64,000 nucleotides of DNA from Carposina sasakii (Eukaryota; Arthropoda; Insecta; Lepidoptera; Carposinidae). Both the position numbers and the translations under genes were made by a program. The stretch's first letter is position 1, and every line of letters begins with the position of its first letter. Location of the stretch: assembly GCA_014607495.2 (NCBI GenBank), contig CP053150.1, positions 12,916,495 to 12,980,494 of the forward strand. The letters are read 5' to 3'. The notes below the pieces were generated by a model that saw only the letters and a program-made list of their open reading frames with translations, made no database searches and was not told the origin of the DNA. Shown in pieces: positions 13,401 through 23,507 of the stretch.

Positions 13401-16400
13401 TAAATATAAAATAAAAAGATATAAAATAAATAAAATAAAGTTTAGCACTGTAACTTAGTGGTGCAGTTCAGAAATACAATTAAGCGATGTCCCTTAGTAA
13501 TACAAAGTAGTTAGCAATGCTGTTAAACAATGCAATGCATTTAAAGTTTACAGATAAGGAATACTGTTTAGAAAAGCAACCTAGCAACCTATAGACAGGT
13601 TAGCAATACTAATAAAACCCAGCAATGTATAGAAAGTTTATGAATACATACATATAACATACATATAATCACGCCTTTATCCCTTACGGGGTAGGCAGAG
13701 CACCAAGGGCCGTTAGAACCACATGGTGCCACTTCTGACCAATTTTGAATACAAGTTTATGAATACAAGTTTACAAAATCAGTTTAACAATCCAGATGAG
13801 CCAGGCAGTTTAAGATATGTTTGAATCACAACGGTTAGCAATAAATACAGTTTAGTAATATGGTTTAATAATCCAATTTTACAATGAAATGTAACAGTGT
13901 AGACCTGAACTGTAACTTAGTAGTTAAATTAATATTCATATTACAGTATAGAAATACTTGCGATGATAGATATAATACAACAGGAAGTTAACATAATAAT
14001 GCTAACATAATAGCATAATAAATATAAATAAAACATCGTGAAAATATTTAGCAAATTTAATGTACCTCTGCAAAAGTCTGGTGCAGTTTCAATAAAATAA
14101 ACCAGTTCGACTAATGTAGATCACTTAGAATAATAACGTACCATATGAGAAGTAGGTACCTACGGTTCATGGTGTTAACAAGTCGTAGATACTGCTAGTA
14201 AGAAAATTTTTATTAAGGTTATTCAATTGAGTTCTAGATTTCTAATATTAGTTCAATGTGAAGCTAGTAAAATTTATAAATAATTAGGAAAAATTACGGG
14301 GAATGTTAAAACTTACTGGTTTAAGGCTATGTTTGAGGAAAGTATATTACACAATGATATGAATAGTGCCTAGAACTAAGTAAAGTCTATCACTGAGCTT
14401 TAACTGATACCTGTAGAACTTGTCTTGATGTTGTATATGTGACTTAGTCTCTGTGACATAACCCACATTGTGATGTATTCAATCTATGTCTCCTAAACAA
14501 GAATCTACTCCTACTTAAGAAATGGAAACACCTTAGAGTTTTCGACCTTGTTCCAGCTATTCTCCTCTATGCTTGTACCGAAAATAATAATATTAAGTGT
14601 CTTTGTGACGTATGATCTATATGACGATGTTGTGTCTGAATTATCCATAGAAAAAAGGAATGAATTATCTACCTATTTATTGCAATTATTATACTTCTAG
14701 TTAGGTACAAAAAGGGGGAATCGTCATCGTTTTCAGCCAATTGCAGTCCACTGCGGGATGTACGCCTCCACCAGAGCACGTCACACTACTTGATCTCCCA
14801 TTTTGTCGTCAAATTACTGCCAGCCCCATTCTTTAAGTTCTCAGTCTATCTGGCTGGAGCGCGTGCAACGCTACGCTTACCGATGATATTTTTAAAAAAA
14901 TAAGGGGAAATAGAATAAACAAAACAATAAAATAATTTCAGTGTAGGATAATAACTTAAATATTAAACATAGGTATAGAAATATAGAAAAGATAGAAAAA
15001 AATATAGAAATATTTTACAAGCTTCAGAAAGTTAATTACAATGAACTTATAAGCCCCAAATAGTTAGCCAACTTCTGTCCAAAAAAAAATATACTATGTG
15101 AACCCTCCAAACTTAAGCGATTCGTTCGCCCACTATAATTGATCAGCTACTACTTCTCTACTTGGAATGCATGATTATAATAATTGACTCTACAAATAAG
15201 TAGATAAATAAATACTTTTAGTACACACAGTTAAAAATGAAATAAGACTTAAGTACCCGAATCAAAACGAAAGAATCGCATACCTACCCGTTTGCAAAAG
15301 ATGAAGACAAAGAATAATGCAGTTTACTGTCAGGTCTGCCATTATAACGACAGTGTGCTTCCATAATTATTATAACGTTGTCTATATGACGCTGTCTATG
15401 TGACCCTGTCTGTGTGACGCTCGCTGTCTATGTGACGCTCGCTGTCTATGTGACGCTGTCTATGTGACGCTGTCTATGTGACGCTGTCTATGTGACCCTG
15501 TCTAGGTGACGCTGTCTATGTGACCCTGTCTATGTGACGCTGTCTATGTGACACTGTCTATGTGACGCTGTCTATATGACGCTGTCTATGTGACACTATC
15601 CATATGACGCTGTCTATGTGACACTGTCCATATGACGCTGTCTATGTGACACTGTCCATATGACGCTGTCTATGTGACACTGTCTATGTGATTTAATGTT
15701 CTTTTTTTTGTGTGATATTATACTTATTGGGAACAGCTGAAATCTGCGTGAATTTTATTTTACAGATCCTCGTCCAACCCACTAAGAGTGAGCGCCGTGG
15801 GACACGGCTTATGCAGGATGGCCGAGTGTTACAGTTTACAGTCAGCACCACATCATACATATGAATATATAGCGTACCTTATAATATTAATTATTATTAT
15901 TATATAAAGTCAATTGATTAAAGGCTATATTTTATAAAAGTAGCTATTATGACTCCTGCAATATTGTTCTGGGAGGTTGCGATGGTTGTATAAATAGCAG
16001 GGTAGAAACTAAATGGTGTCACTTTATTCTTGACTGTTGAGTTTGTAAGATGTTACTCTGCTCGATCTCTGTTCTATTTAAAAACATTGCAACGATATAA
16101 TCTATTTACGGCGAATCGGGTTTCTTGCTGCTTCTTTCCCCGAATGTTATATCGCCTGAAGCAGCTTTAACTGTATAAGTGATAAATAAATAGTTCTACA
16201 TAGCAACTGCGATGTTTGACTCCGCATCCTGAATATACTGCTGCGCCAACGAGTAATCATCGATTACTACTTTTGATAACGTCTTAGGCTTCTTATAATA
16301 ATACAGGCTGATTTTTCGTTGCCACCCTTAACGAAGGGTAGGCACTCTATACATCAAATAAAGTAAGTATTATGTAAATGCTCTATGTATAAATTTGTAC

Positions 16401-19400
16401 GCCAAATGGCAAATCACAGTGCACTATATTGACATAATTATGTACTCAACAACTTTATAACCTGTGTATTACAAATGAATAAATTGAATTGAATTGAATT
16501 GAAAAGTATATGATGTACATTTTTTTTATTTTTTTTTTTTATTTACTTGATCGGGCGAAATTTATAGTGTCCAGTGTCTATGCTAGTTTTTTCATAGACA
16601 GATATTAATTATTTGTCATTAAAAAATCTTGCTACACGCGTCAATGTGCATTTATGCAGAAAAACTTAGTCTATTTACTCAACTTTGGACCCTAATATTT
16701 GGGAAACCGGACACTTCCCAGGTATGCTTCCATGGAGAAAAATTATTGTGATGATGAGGAGATTCCGTAGTTTTCGAGAACGTTGACGACCAAAAATCAC
16801 CTGTATATTCGATAACAAGCTGACTTTGTTTACTAGTGCTAAGAAACTAAACATGTTTACATTATATTTACAGATGTGGACAGCTACCTACCATGGTACA
16901 TCAGCATGTACTGGCTGTTCTACAACATCACCGTGTCGCTGGCCATCCTCATCACTCTTCTCTACTGGATTCTCCTATATAATGGTTAGTTAGTTCTTAT
17001 TTTGGGTATTTAGGTCAGACCTTCGTGCTTTCCTTCCTTCTACATTTTCTGGCAGTCAGGACGGGACTAGTGTCAAAGTTTTTAAAACAAAGCAATTAAA
17101 AGGGGTGCTCGTGTTGGTCTTTACAAAGTTGATACGAGTGAGTACGTGGGCATATAGCAAAAGATTACCCCCACTCACAAATTATTATTCCTATTCTTTT
17201 TTTTACAATTAGTGAGGCAAACATTTGACCGCCATCGTGCCTGATGTAAGCAAGATGCGGCCTAAGGTGGTACATGTTTGCCTAGAAAGTGCCTATTTAC
17301 TCTAGCTTCGAAGAGACCAATGTTGTAGTGCTCGGGAAATACATCGGCAGGAAGTGCATTCCACTCCTTAGCCGTTCGCATTACAAACGAGTTAGCATAA
17401 CGTTTCGTGCGGATGGGTGGGATATCAACAACATAAGGGTGATACGCTAGTCTGCGTCTAGTATCCCGATGGTGAAAAGGGGCTAGTGGAACTGTATTGT
17501 AAAGTTCCCACGCACACTCTACAAATGTATCCTGTAAAACACTGACAAGGCAGCAATTTTACGGCGGTGGGTCAGGTCCTGGAGTTTCGAATTTGCTACG
17601 GTTTCATCTCCAATAAGTTTTATTGCCCGTTTTTCCACCGAGTCCAGTGCGGCTAGCTGATATTTAGCTGATCCATCCCATAATAATTCTATCGCTTTAT
17701 TGTACACATACATATTCTTTAACCGTTTCTTATATGTAGCAACAGTTTGGCAATCTCTCACGGAGTGAGGCAGAGAGTTCCACAATTTGACTGCATACAC
17801 GCGTTGGTATATGAATATTTATAAGCGATAGAATTATGCTTAACAGTTGATGAGCGCAAGGGGCGGCCTCGTAGAAAGAAATAGTCGAAACGTTCTCCCA
17901 GGTATACTGGAGAGGATGTGTTACCTATATAAAATTTTAAACAGAAGAGTTAATACGAGTATGTGAACATTCCGGCGAAGTCTAATAGGTAGCCATTTCA
18001 GTCTTTTTTCGAAATTGAGTGACATGATCATATTTGCGTAATCCGTATATGAAACGGATAGCCAGGTTTTGAAGTCGAAGATATACGATAGTAAGTTATT
18101 ATCAATATTTTATTTTACCAAAATGCGAAAGATGGCGAAGAAAGGCAGCAGACAACAATTCTACCTCTACATTCTATATATGTGACTAAGTTTTATAAAT
18201 TCCGTGATCGATAGTAATCAGATATAATTGCTACTAGCTAGGTAACTAGTGCAGGTACTCGTATCGATATCTAGATCCCGTATTCTGTTCACAGACATCG
18301 TATGTTCTTACAGGAGAAGCAGAATCGTTCTGGTTAGACGTAGCGACCCACGCTGGCAACTCCTGCATAGCGCTGGCTGAGCTGCTGGTGTCCCGGACAC
18401 CTGTAAAAATCCTGCACTTCTACCAACCGCTGGGGGTGGGGCTCTGGTATGTCGCCTTCTCCGTCATCTACTACTTCGCTGGAGGGACAGATGGGTAAGT
18501 ATTTATGGTTAGGCTGCCTTTCCACCGAGATGTGCAATCCTATGAGGCTACGGATGCGTGTGATATCCACTATTCTTTGGTCCATGATGGCAATGAGTTT
18601 GATTGGTGCATAGCACATTTCTGGTGTACCTATAGGCAGCCTTAAGACACTGTATAGTTACATTTCCACTAAATCTCTATTCTCTATGATCTCGCGGTCC
18701 ATGGAGATCGTTCAAGAATAAATATTATTGGAAACTATGGTTATGGTTTTCATTGGCCACAACATGGGCACATGAATGGTGCTTGTTGTAGTTTAAGTAA
18801 GTAAACACTGACTGAAGCTGAGACAGACATAAGACTTTTCGGAACAATTAATGATGATAATATTTTTACTGATTGTATTGTTGGAATATCTAAATAAGTA
18901 AATATAAAAGTTATGACTTAGTAACGTAGGTAGGTTAGTTAGAGATTACCCATGGGTACCAATAGGGAGGGCATGTGAGTAGATAGGTATGTAGTTAGAT
19001 AGACGTACTTTGTTATCAGGGTCCCACTTGAGTAGAACATGGCACCTAATGAATGAAATATTGCCAGATTACGCCACCTACAATTTCGGAATTGTGTTGC
19101 TAACACCACATTAAGTATTATTCGCACTCTCGTTTTTATTTCGGTTAAAATACTTCAGCTATAGGTCAGACGATAGGTAAGACATAAGTAAGGTCTTATT
19201 TACTGTACCGTCCATTCTTGTTATAATGCTTAGTTTTATCCGACCTGTCTTCTGCTGATGCGGGGCTTCGCTAGAATACATCAGCTGCATTTCCTTCCGT
19301 GTATGTGGTAATACTCAGGCGATAAGCTAGCAACTTGTCACTGACCATTTACGAGTACATGTGTCCGCGCTATGGTATACGTGGCTGTGCGATCTCCTTC

Positions 19401-19697
19401 GATAATCCAGCAGTTCTGGGTACCCCATTTTGGGAACAGTCGTGTCTATTGTATTCCCAACCTAACAAACCTTATTAACATTCCAGGATGGGCAACCACT
19501 TCATCTACGAGGTGCTCAACTGGGAGAAGAGCCGTGAGGCAGGTCTCATGGTGCTGATAGCGTCCGCAGGGCTCCTGGCGGTGTACGCTGTCGTGTGGTG
19601 CATCGCGCTCGGACGGGACCGACTGTCAGCCGTCATCCGCACCACGGGGCACGACCTACCGTATGTGCATTCGGAATCGCAGACCGCTATTGTCTGA
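4406..19697 (+). CDS. rost: Rolling stone-like multipass membrane protein (4 exons, 264 aa)
   Basis: Exons 4406-4697, 16874-16984, 18314-18494 and 19487-19697 join with consistent phases (1, 1, 2) and GT/AG borders into 264 codons plus TGA, close to the usual size of rost proteins. ATG 4406 was chosen because it has A at -3 and G at +4; the frame upstream to 4391 has no other ATG. The protein starts MVNLMKNASLSQAWVSSHDR; hydrophobic segments lie near residues 37-59, 68-92, 106-133, 160-185 and 213-236, and the last exon carries IYEVLNW and a polar tail ending HSESQTAIV. This matches the insect rolling stone family; Drosophila rost acts in muscle-cell fusion, but insect paralogues are numerous, so the exact role here is open. 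Intron 1 is 12 kb and holds a decayed or alternative first exon and an LTR element. Upstream lies another rost-like last exon. A poly(A) signal is at 19770. Confidence 0.88.
5122..5403 (+). pseudogene. Rost-like first exon copy nested in intron 1 of the rost-like gene
   Basis: ATG 5122 opens a 93-codon frame reading MVECKKKVSVADLWVSSHRR, RWSDFYMSSWQRSDS and on to two hydrophobic segments, stopping at TAA 5401. It aligns along its whole length with exon 1 of the gene that starts at 4406 (WVSSHDRWTDFYLSSWQRGDS). The frame stops where the paralogue continues LAVCRIIT to its splice donor, and I see no good donor at the matching place. It may be the decayed first exon of a third tandem copy, a short truncated protein, or an alternative first exon with an unrecognised donor. 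The ORF has no internal stop and similarity is concentrated in the juxtamembrane motif, so some selection is possible. Confidence 0.6.
5585..5650 (+). repeat. Fragment of a dispersed non-LTR-type 3' end
   Basis: Carries GGCCCTTGGTGCT and GTAAGGGATAAAG followed by TATG repeats. Longer versions are at 49640-49735 (+) and, inverted, at about 13665-13740, with ACCATGTGG and GCTCTGCCTACCCCGTAAG. The TATG microsatellite tail suggests the 3' end of a non-LTR retrotransposon or SINE. Confidence 0.6.
5861..5965 (+). repeat. Dispersed repeat, copy A (partner 7201-7351)
   Basis: Shares CGCTGCCGAT, TCATTTCCACCCAGGGGGGC, TACATGAACTCTTAGGATTG and CTAATCCCTTG with 7201-7351. Copy A lacks a piece of about 45 bases present in copy B around the GCGCGATATCGCT word. 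A CCGCCTTTCGTTGT word next to it also occurs at about 5497. Confidence 0.65.
5966..8718. other. Part of rost intron 1 outside the LTR element
   Basis: No intact gene. Copy B of the 5861 repeat is at 7201-7351. About 6340-6900 looks like a badly decayed antisense remnant of a non-LTR polymerase C-terminus: read on the minus strand it gives RWASHMRNIERS, reminiscent of the RWAGH motif of such elements, but with stop codons. The rest is AT-rich with nothing recognised. Confidence 0.35.
8719..8914. mobile_element. Small TIR element with an internal perfect hairpin
   Basis: Ends are inverted copies: TATTGCGACGATGTTAGGTA at 8719 and its near-complement ending at 8914 (one mismatch in about 26). 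Inside, 8735-8753 and 8759-8777 form a perfect 19-bp hairpin with a 5-base loop (TACTT). The right half contains a GTCCACTGTTGGACATAG word typical of lepidopteran non-LTR 3' ends, so it may be a composite. No coding capacity. Confidence 0.6.
8915..9677. other. Intronic DNA with a non-LTR 3' fragment
   Basis: Around 9205-9300 the words ATCATCATCAGCC, GTCCACCGCTAGAC and CACCAGAGCACG resemble the 3' ends of lepidopteran non-LTR elements; a similar fragment is at 14735-14850. A CGTACGCTCGACGCA pair near 9487 and 9511 makes a short inverted repeat. Otherwise nothing recognised. Confidence 0.4.
9678..10110 (+). repeat. Left LTR
   Basis: 433 bp, TG...CA ends, register-identical to 15827-16259 at a constant offset of 6149. 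Contains TATAAATAGC at about 9839, a possible TATA box, and ATAAATAAATAG near 10034, a possible poly(A) signal. Confidence 0.78.
11980..13090 (+). repeat. 25-bp tandem array inside the LTR element
   Basis: About 40 units of a 25-bp monomer. Two main forms: GAGTTGCAGTTAACTATACA plus TTTTA in the first half, and GAGATGCAGTTAACCAAACA plus GTTTA in the 12470-12650 core, where successive units are almost identical. Both flanks (from about 11715, and again 13440-13900 after an AT-rich stretch) hold increasingly diverged single units such as ATGCAGTTTAACAATGC. The homogeneous middle and decayed edges are what unequal exchange produces. Confidence 0.85.
13091..13440. repeat. AAATAAAT-type low-complexity stretch
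   Basis: Repeated AAATAAATAAATTTA units of irregular length, directly after the 25-bp array and within the LTR element. Confidence 0.85.
15377..15691 (+). repeat. 14-bp minisatellite inside the LTR element
   Basis: About 22 units of GCTGTCTATGTGAC. Near the right end units alternate between GCTGTCTATGTGAC and ACTGTCCATATGAC, giving a 28-bp higher-order repeat. Two units carry an extra GCTC. Loose precursors such as TCTGTGACATAAC occur near 14430-14640. Confidence 0.9.
15827..16259 (+). repeat. Right LTR
   Basis: Direct repeat of 9678-10110, followed by the same 7 bases (TCGATTA) that precede the left copy. Confidence 0.78.
16302..16807. mobile_element. TA-flanked TIR element, with a nested retroposon
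   Basis: Ends TACAGGCTGATTTTT and (inverted) AAAAATCACCTGTA; a second copy is at 46073-46455. Compared with that copy, this one carries an extra piece of about 130 bp (about 16373-16510) that ends in AATAAATTGAATTGAATTGA, a microsatellite tail typical of a non-LTR retroposon. No transposase. Confidence 0.7.
17200..18110 (-). pseudogene. Decayed non-LTR retrotransposon reverse-transcriptase C-termini (two fused)
   Basis: Read on the minus strand, 17800-17519 gives AVKLWNSLPHSVRDCQTVAT then LWDGSAKYQLAALDSVEKRA and LIGDETVANSKLQDLTHRRK, and after a frame change RTKRYANSFVMRTAKEWNAL and NIGLFEARVNRHFLGK (to about 17280). LWNSLP and EWNALP are the same conserved C-terminal motif of jockey/CR1-type polymerases, and here it occurs twice, so two elements have been joined. 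Upstream on the minus strand (18110-17820) NVHILVLTLLFKILY continues the first copy with stops. It lies antisense in intron 2 of the rost-like gene. Dead by frameshifts. Confidence 0.75.
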
Positions 19698-19769
19698 CAC
19701 GATAGTATGTTCAAAAATCGTTGGTTCAAATTGTGTGGAAATGTTTGTTTCGGGTGCTGTTCGGGTGGG

Positions 19770-19775
19770 AATAAA
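19770..19775 (+). terminator. Poly(A) signal of the rost-like gene
   Basis: AATAAA, 73 bases after the TGA at 19695-19697, followed by a GT-rich stretch (GTGTGCTGTTT), the usual layout of a cleavage site. Confidence 0.6.
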
Positions 19776-20172
19776 GTGTGCTGTTTAGAATTCACAAATG
19801 GGATGATGATATTCTATTTGTACATCGTAAACAGCGGTCTCCACCCTATCGTTAAGTAATAGTTCGTCTTACTGCGAATGATACGTAATATTTTTCGTGT
19901 GATAAAAATTACATATTAACAACATACTTTTTGTTTGATGAACGACTGTGCTGTTTGTTTTGACATGAACCTGAGTGTTTTAGAATCTACCTAATAGTTA
20001 TTTAATCTATGGTTTATATGTATAATGATGATAGCCATGAATAAATTATAGGTACCCGAAGATAACAGGGGAGGTAAACAGGGTTCTATTAAGATAAATA
20101 TAAATAAATTAGCATAACCCCTTTGCATTTCTGCCCAGTTCAATAAAAATAATAAAATTGTAGATAGATATA

Positions 20173-20428
20173 CAGGGTGTAACAGAAAGGGTATGTTAAG
20201 CGAAAAGCTATGTAAATAGAACATTAAAGAGAACCTATTTCCAAAATTTTAGACTCGAAATCACATGTTTATTTTTCAAAATTGTATGAACATTCTTTAG
20301 TTGATTAGAAATTCTCCATACAAGCTGCAAAACCATGTGATTTCGAGTCTCAAATTTTGTAGATAGGTTCCTTTTAGTGGGCTATTTATATACCTTCTCG
20401 CTTAACATACCCCTTTTGTTACACCCTG
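20173..20428. mobile_element. TA-flanked MITE with long inverted arms
   Basis: CAGGGTGTAACAGAAAGGGT at the left and its near-complement ending CACCCTG at the right, flanked by TA on both sides. The arms continue inward (ATGTTAAGCG; then AAACATGTGATTTCGAGTCT-type sequence in both halves), so most of it folds back. A half copy is at 35002-35160. Confidence 0.8.
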
Positions 20429-20430
20429 TA

Positions 20431-22440
20431 TGTGTGTCGTTTTGTATTTATTAATTCTAATGTTATTAAGAACATTATGTACAGTAAGTTGTTAACTTTA
20501 TTAGAATTATGATGTTTATATCAATTCAGTAATTAAGAACTTAACAATGTAACATTTTGAATATCTGGTCTGTCCAGTAGTTGCAGCTGCAACAGCAACC
20601 AGCAGCAGTTGCAACAAACGCGTAAACCTTAGATTTAGTTCAATTCATGAATAAGTACATGTGTCGTCTTGCTTTTTTGACACAAACAGAAAGAGAAGAG
20701 ATATCGTGTCCGACTTCATTTATACTCGTAGATACTTTATCCAAAGATGAGGAGTTGGTGCAAGTGCATCGCCATCTTCTAATTACACCTTGTTTTCTTA
20801 TACTTACTTAATCACGGTTTAGCCTGATTGTAATTGGATAACAATTACCTACAAAAGAATTTTAAAGACGTAGGTAAGTATACTGGATGTAAAAAACGTT
20901 GTTCTTTTAATACCTTGTATTGTTTTTAACATCACGATCATTTTTTCCTATGGAAGCACTCCTATGAAACCACGGGTTTCCAAGATATTGAGGTCCAGTT
21001 ATATGAATATTAGATAGCGTTTATTTTTACATAAATCCATCTGGAATCGGTAAAAATATTTATTTTAATTAAAATTTAAAAATATTAGTTTTGTAGGTAC
21101 CTATAGGTACATTTGTACTTTGAGCATCAAACATTGTTTGAGATTTTTTTTCATTTTTTTATAGTTTCAGATTTGGTTCCATCGAAATAAATTATAGTAA
21201 CATTACAAAGAATATGAGGTATTAAAAAACAACGTCTTTTTACACCATGTATACGTATAATGACTTGTACATTGTAAAAATATTTGTCATTTGATTAGTA
21301 CCTAAGTACTTACTTATTATATTTTTTGTCAAAGTTGATACTTGTAACTTTTAAATAGGTACTTTGATGGTTACGTTTACTGGCTACGGCCGTTAGCTAA
21401 TTCTAGGTTACAGATTAAAATAAAAAAGACTTGAGACACGCGGCGCTTAGCAACTGAGGCAAGTTTTAACACAACGTTTAAGGCCCGGTGTGAGAGGCCT
21501 TGTGCCTTTCCCCAAAATATAGGGTTTTTAAATTAAGTTATTTCCTCTTAACACGCCCCTCGCCGGCCCCAAGGAATGTATTAAACAAATAAGTATTTTT
21601 AGACTAGTTAGATTAAACATATTCAAAGTTAAATGCCATCCCTATTTGTACTTAGAATAAGTACTAACTCGTAGCAAAGATATGTTTTTTGCTTCCTAAA
21701 TTCCTAGTGGCATGTTAAGAGGAATTTAAAAGAACCCTATGAAACAAAATTCACAAGTGTTTGACTACTGAGACCAGCAAACCAAACGGTATCAGGAATT
21801 TTGTTCAATAGAAACACGAGTTTAATATCTGGCCTTAGCTAAACTGTGTCTTATCACTTGATTCGCACTATAGTACTTAATTCTACTAGCTAGTAATCGT
21901 AAGGTCCGTTTATACCAAATGTTACTAGAACTATTATTGTTATGGTCTAATTGGACGCATGTTATGTATGTGTAGATCATAATATAATATAATATTTATT
22001 TTAGCCTTTGGTACAAGCGGGCCAACTACTTTGTAATGACTTTCACTCAGTTTCGGAAATTCTATGAAACTGCAAATACTTGAAGGCATCTATATAAATC
22101 TGAAGAAACATTGTGTATAATATTATATACAGTAAGTTTTCCCTACTAACCACTGGCTCCCCTTAGCGAAAATCACCGATAACTGCCGGTGATGGTTAAA
22201 CTTTCACGTTTAATATTTAGTCTAAATGTAAAAGTTTTGTTATTATCGGCAATTATCGTAATTTTTCGGTGATAGGAACCAGCTTTTAGTTATAAGATAT
22301 TTTTAATAAATAATTTTGTTATCCCATAAAATTGTTTTATTTGTCCTTTAGTATTTTTAACATTTCTTATAGCGGTTCATTATCATCATTCTCAGACAAG
22401 TCCACTGCTGAACATAGGCCTACTTAAACGAACCCCACTA
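20431..22440. other. Gene-free AT-rich DNA
   Basis: No exon, ORF or clear element. Small notes: a TTGCAGCTGCAACAGC palindrome-like word near 20580, and an AATATAATATAATATT run near 21980. A non-LTR 3' type word (GTCCACTGCTGAACATAGGC) sits at about 22400. Confidence 0.5.
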
Positions 22441-22676
22441 TTTTTTTCCTGAAATGTTGGAATTTTCCTGCGAATTTTTTGTGGTTTTCGCCTCAGAATC
22501 ATGGCTGAAGTCGGCATATCAAACTGCCTGTCACTTTTACCCTGTATAGGGCCGAGCCAATGGTCAGATAGCCTATCTGAAGAATAAAGTTGATTCTGTC
22601 TCTATCATGATCAAGTTTTAGAGAAAGACAGCATCAACTTTATTCTTCTGACCATTAGCAAAATCAGCATTGAGTT
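22441..22676. repeat. Two abutting element fragments
   Basis: 22441-22556 is an end fragment of the 219-500/31911-32388 family (GGAATTTTCCTGCGAA, CAGAATCATGG, ending CCTGTATAGG). 22561-22676 is a hairpin: TGGTCAGATAGCC and GAATAAAGTTGAT on the left arm are mirrored by ATCAACTTTATTCTTCTGAC on the right. The hairpin is related to 1885-2065 and 24290-24400. Confidence 0.6.
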
Positions 22677-23507
22677 TGTAATCACGAACAATATCACCTA
22701 CTTACTCTACACATTACACATTTTAATGTTCATAAATATAACAATTAATATTATAAATATTACTTACATATACTTAATGAGTTATTGTTTTTACTAAAGA
22801 TAATAAAAATAAACAAATGTATTTCATTCAAACATTTATTACCTACTACATATATGTACCTATACAATATCAAAATATGCAATTAAACACAAAGCAACCA
22901 TTAATGTGATTAATAACAAACTAAACTATGATATGTGATTTATTAATAAAAATTGACTTAGCGTGTCAGTACAGTGTGGACATAAATATATTACATACAT
23001 ACATCTTATAGCATCTTGCCACGTATATTCCAACAAAACAAAATAGAAACAAATTATAACATAAACTCGTCCATAAAATTAATTTTGAATACATCTAGTT
23101 CTTAGTAAATATTTTTTTTATTATACATGCATGATTACAATTTCGACAACAGTCTCAAAAACTAAGCGATCCTTATAATTACTTCACTTTTGTATATCCA
23201 AAAATATATTTTTAATTTCCTTATAATGTATAATATAACATGTAGCTAGAGTCTAGACAGAAAGACCTCCTAAAAGTATTGTCATTACGGTCGGATGTAA
23301 TCGGACCTGTACAGATAATTCAGTTATGCCATTCGTTTGTACTTTTCTGATAGTAACTTCAAATTCATTAACCAGAGTTTTTACCTTTCTGTATTAGCTC
23401 ATACATAATAAACAGTTGCAGTTAAATGTATAAACTAACTAACTCCTGGAACAAATAACCCGTGATTTAGTTCACTTACTGCCAAATAACGCAAATACAT
23501 TTGTTCC

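Larger units (their letters stand above)
9678..16259 (+). mobile_element. Non-coding LTR-flanked element (6.58 kb) in rost intron 1
   Basis: Two direct repeats of 433 bp (9678-10110 and 15827-16259) begin TGTTAC and end TAATCA. I saw no difference between them in register. The bases just outside are the same 7-mer, TCGATTA (9671-9677 and 16260-16266), as expected for a target duplication. Right after the left repeat, CGGTGACACTTCAG may be a degenerate primer-binding region; before the right repeat, CAGGATGGCCGAG is a possible polypurine-like end. The 5.7-kb interior has no gag, protease, RT or integrase frame. It consists of two GC-richer islands, a 25-bp array, AAATAAAT-rich DNA and a 14-bp array. 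This is the form of a large non-autonomous LTR element mobilised by proteins from elsewhere. Strand is taken from the possible primer-binding side. Confidence 0.75.
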
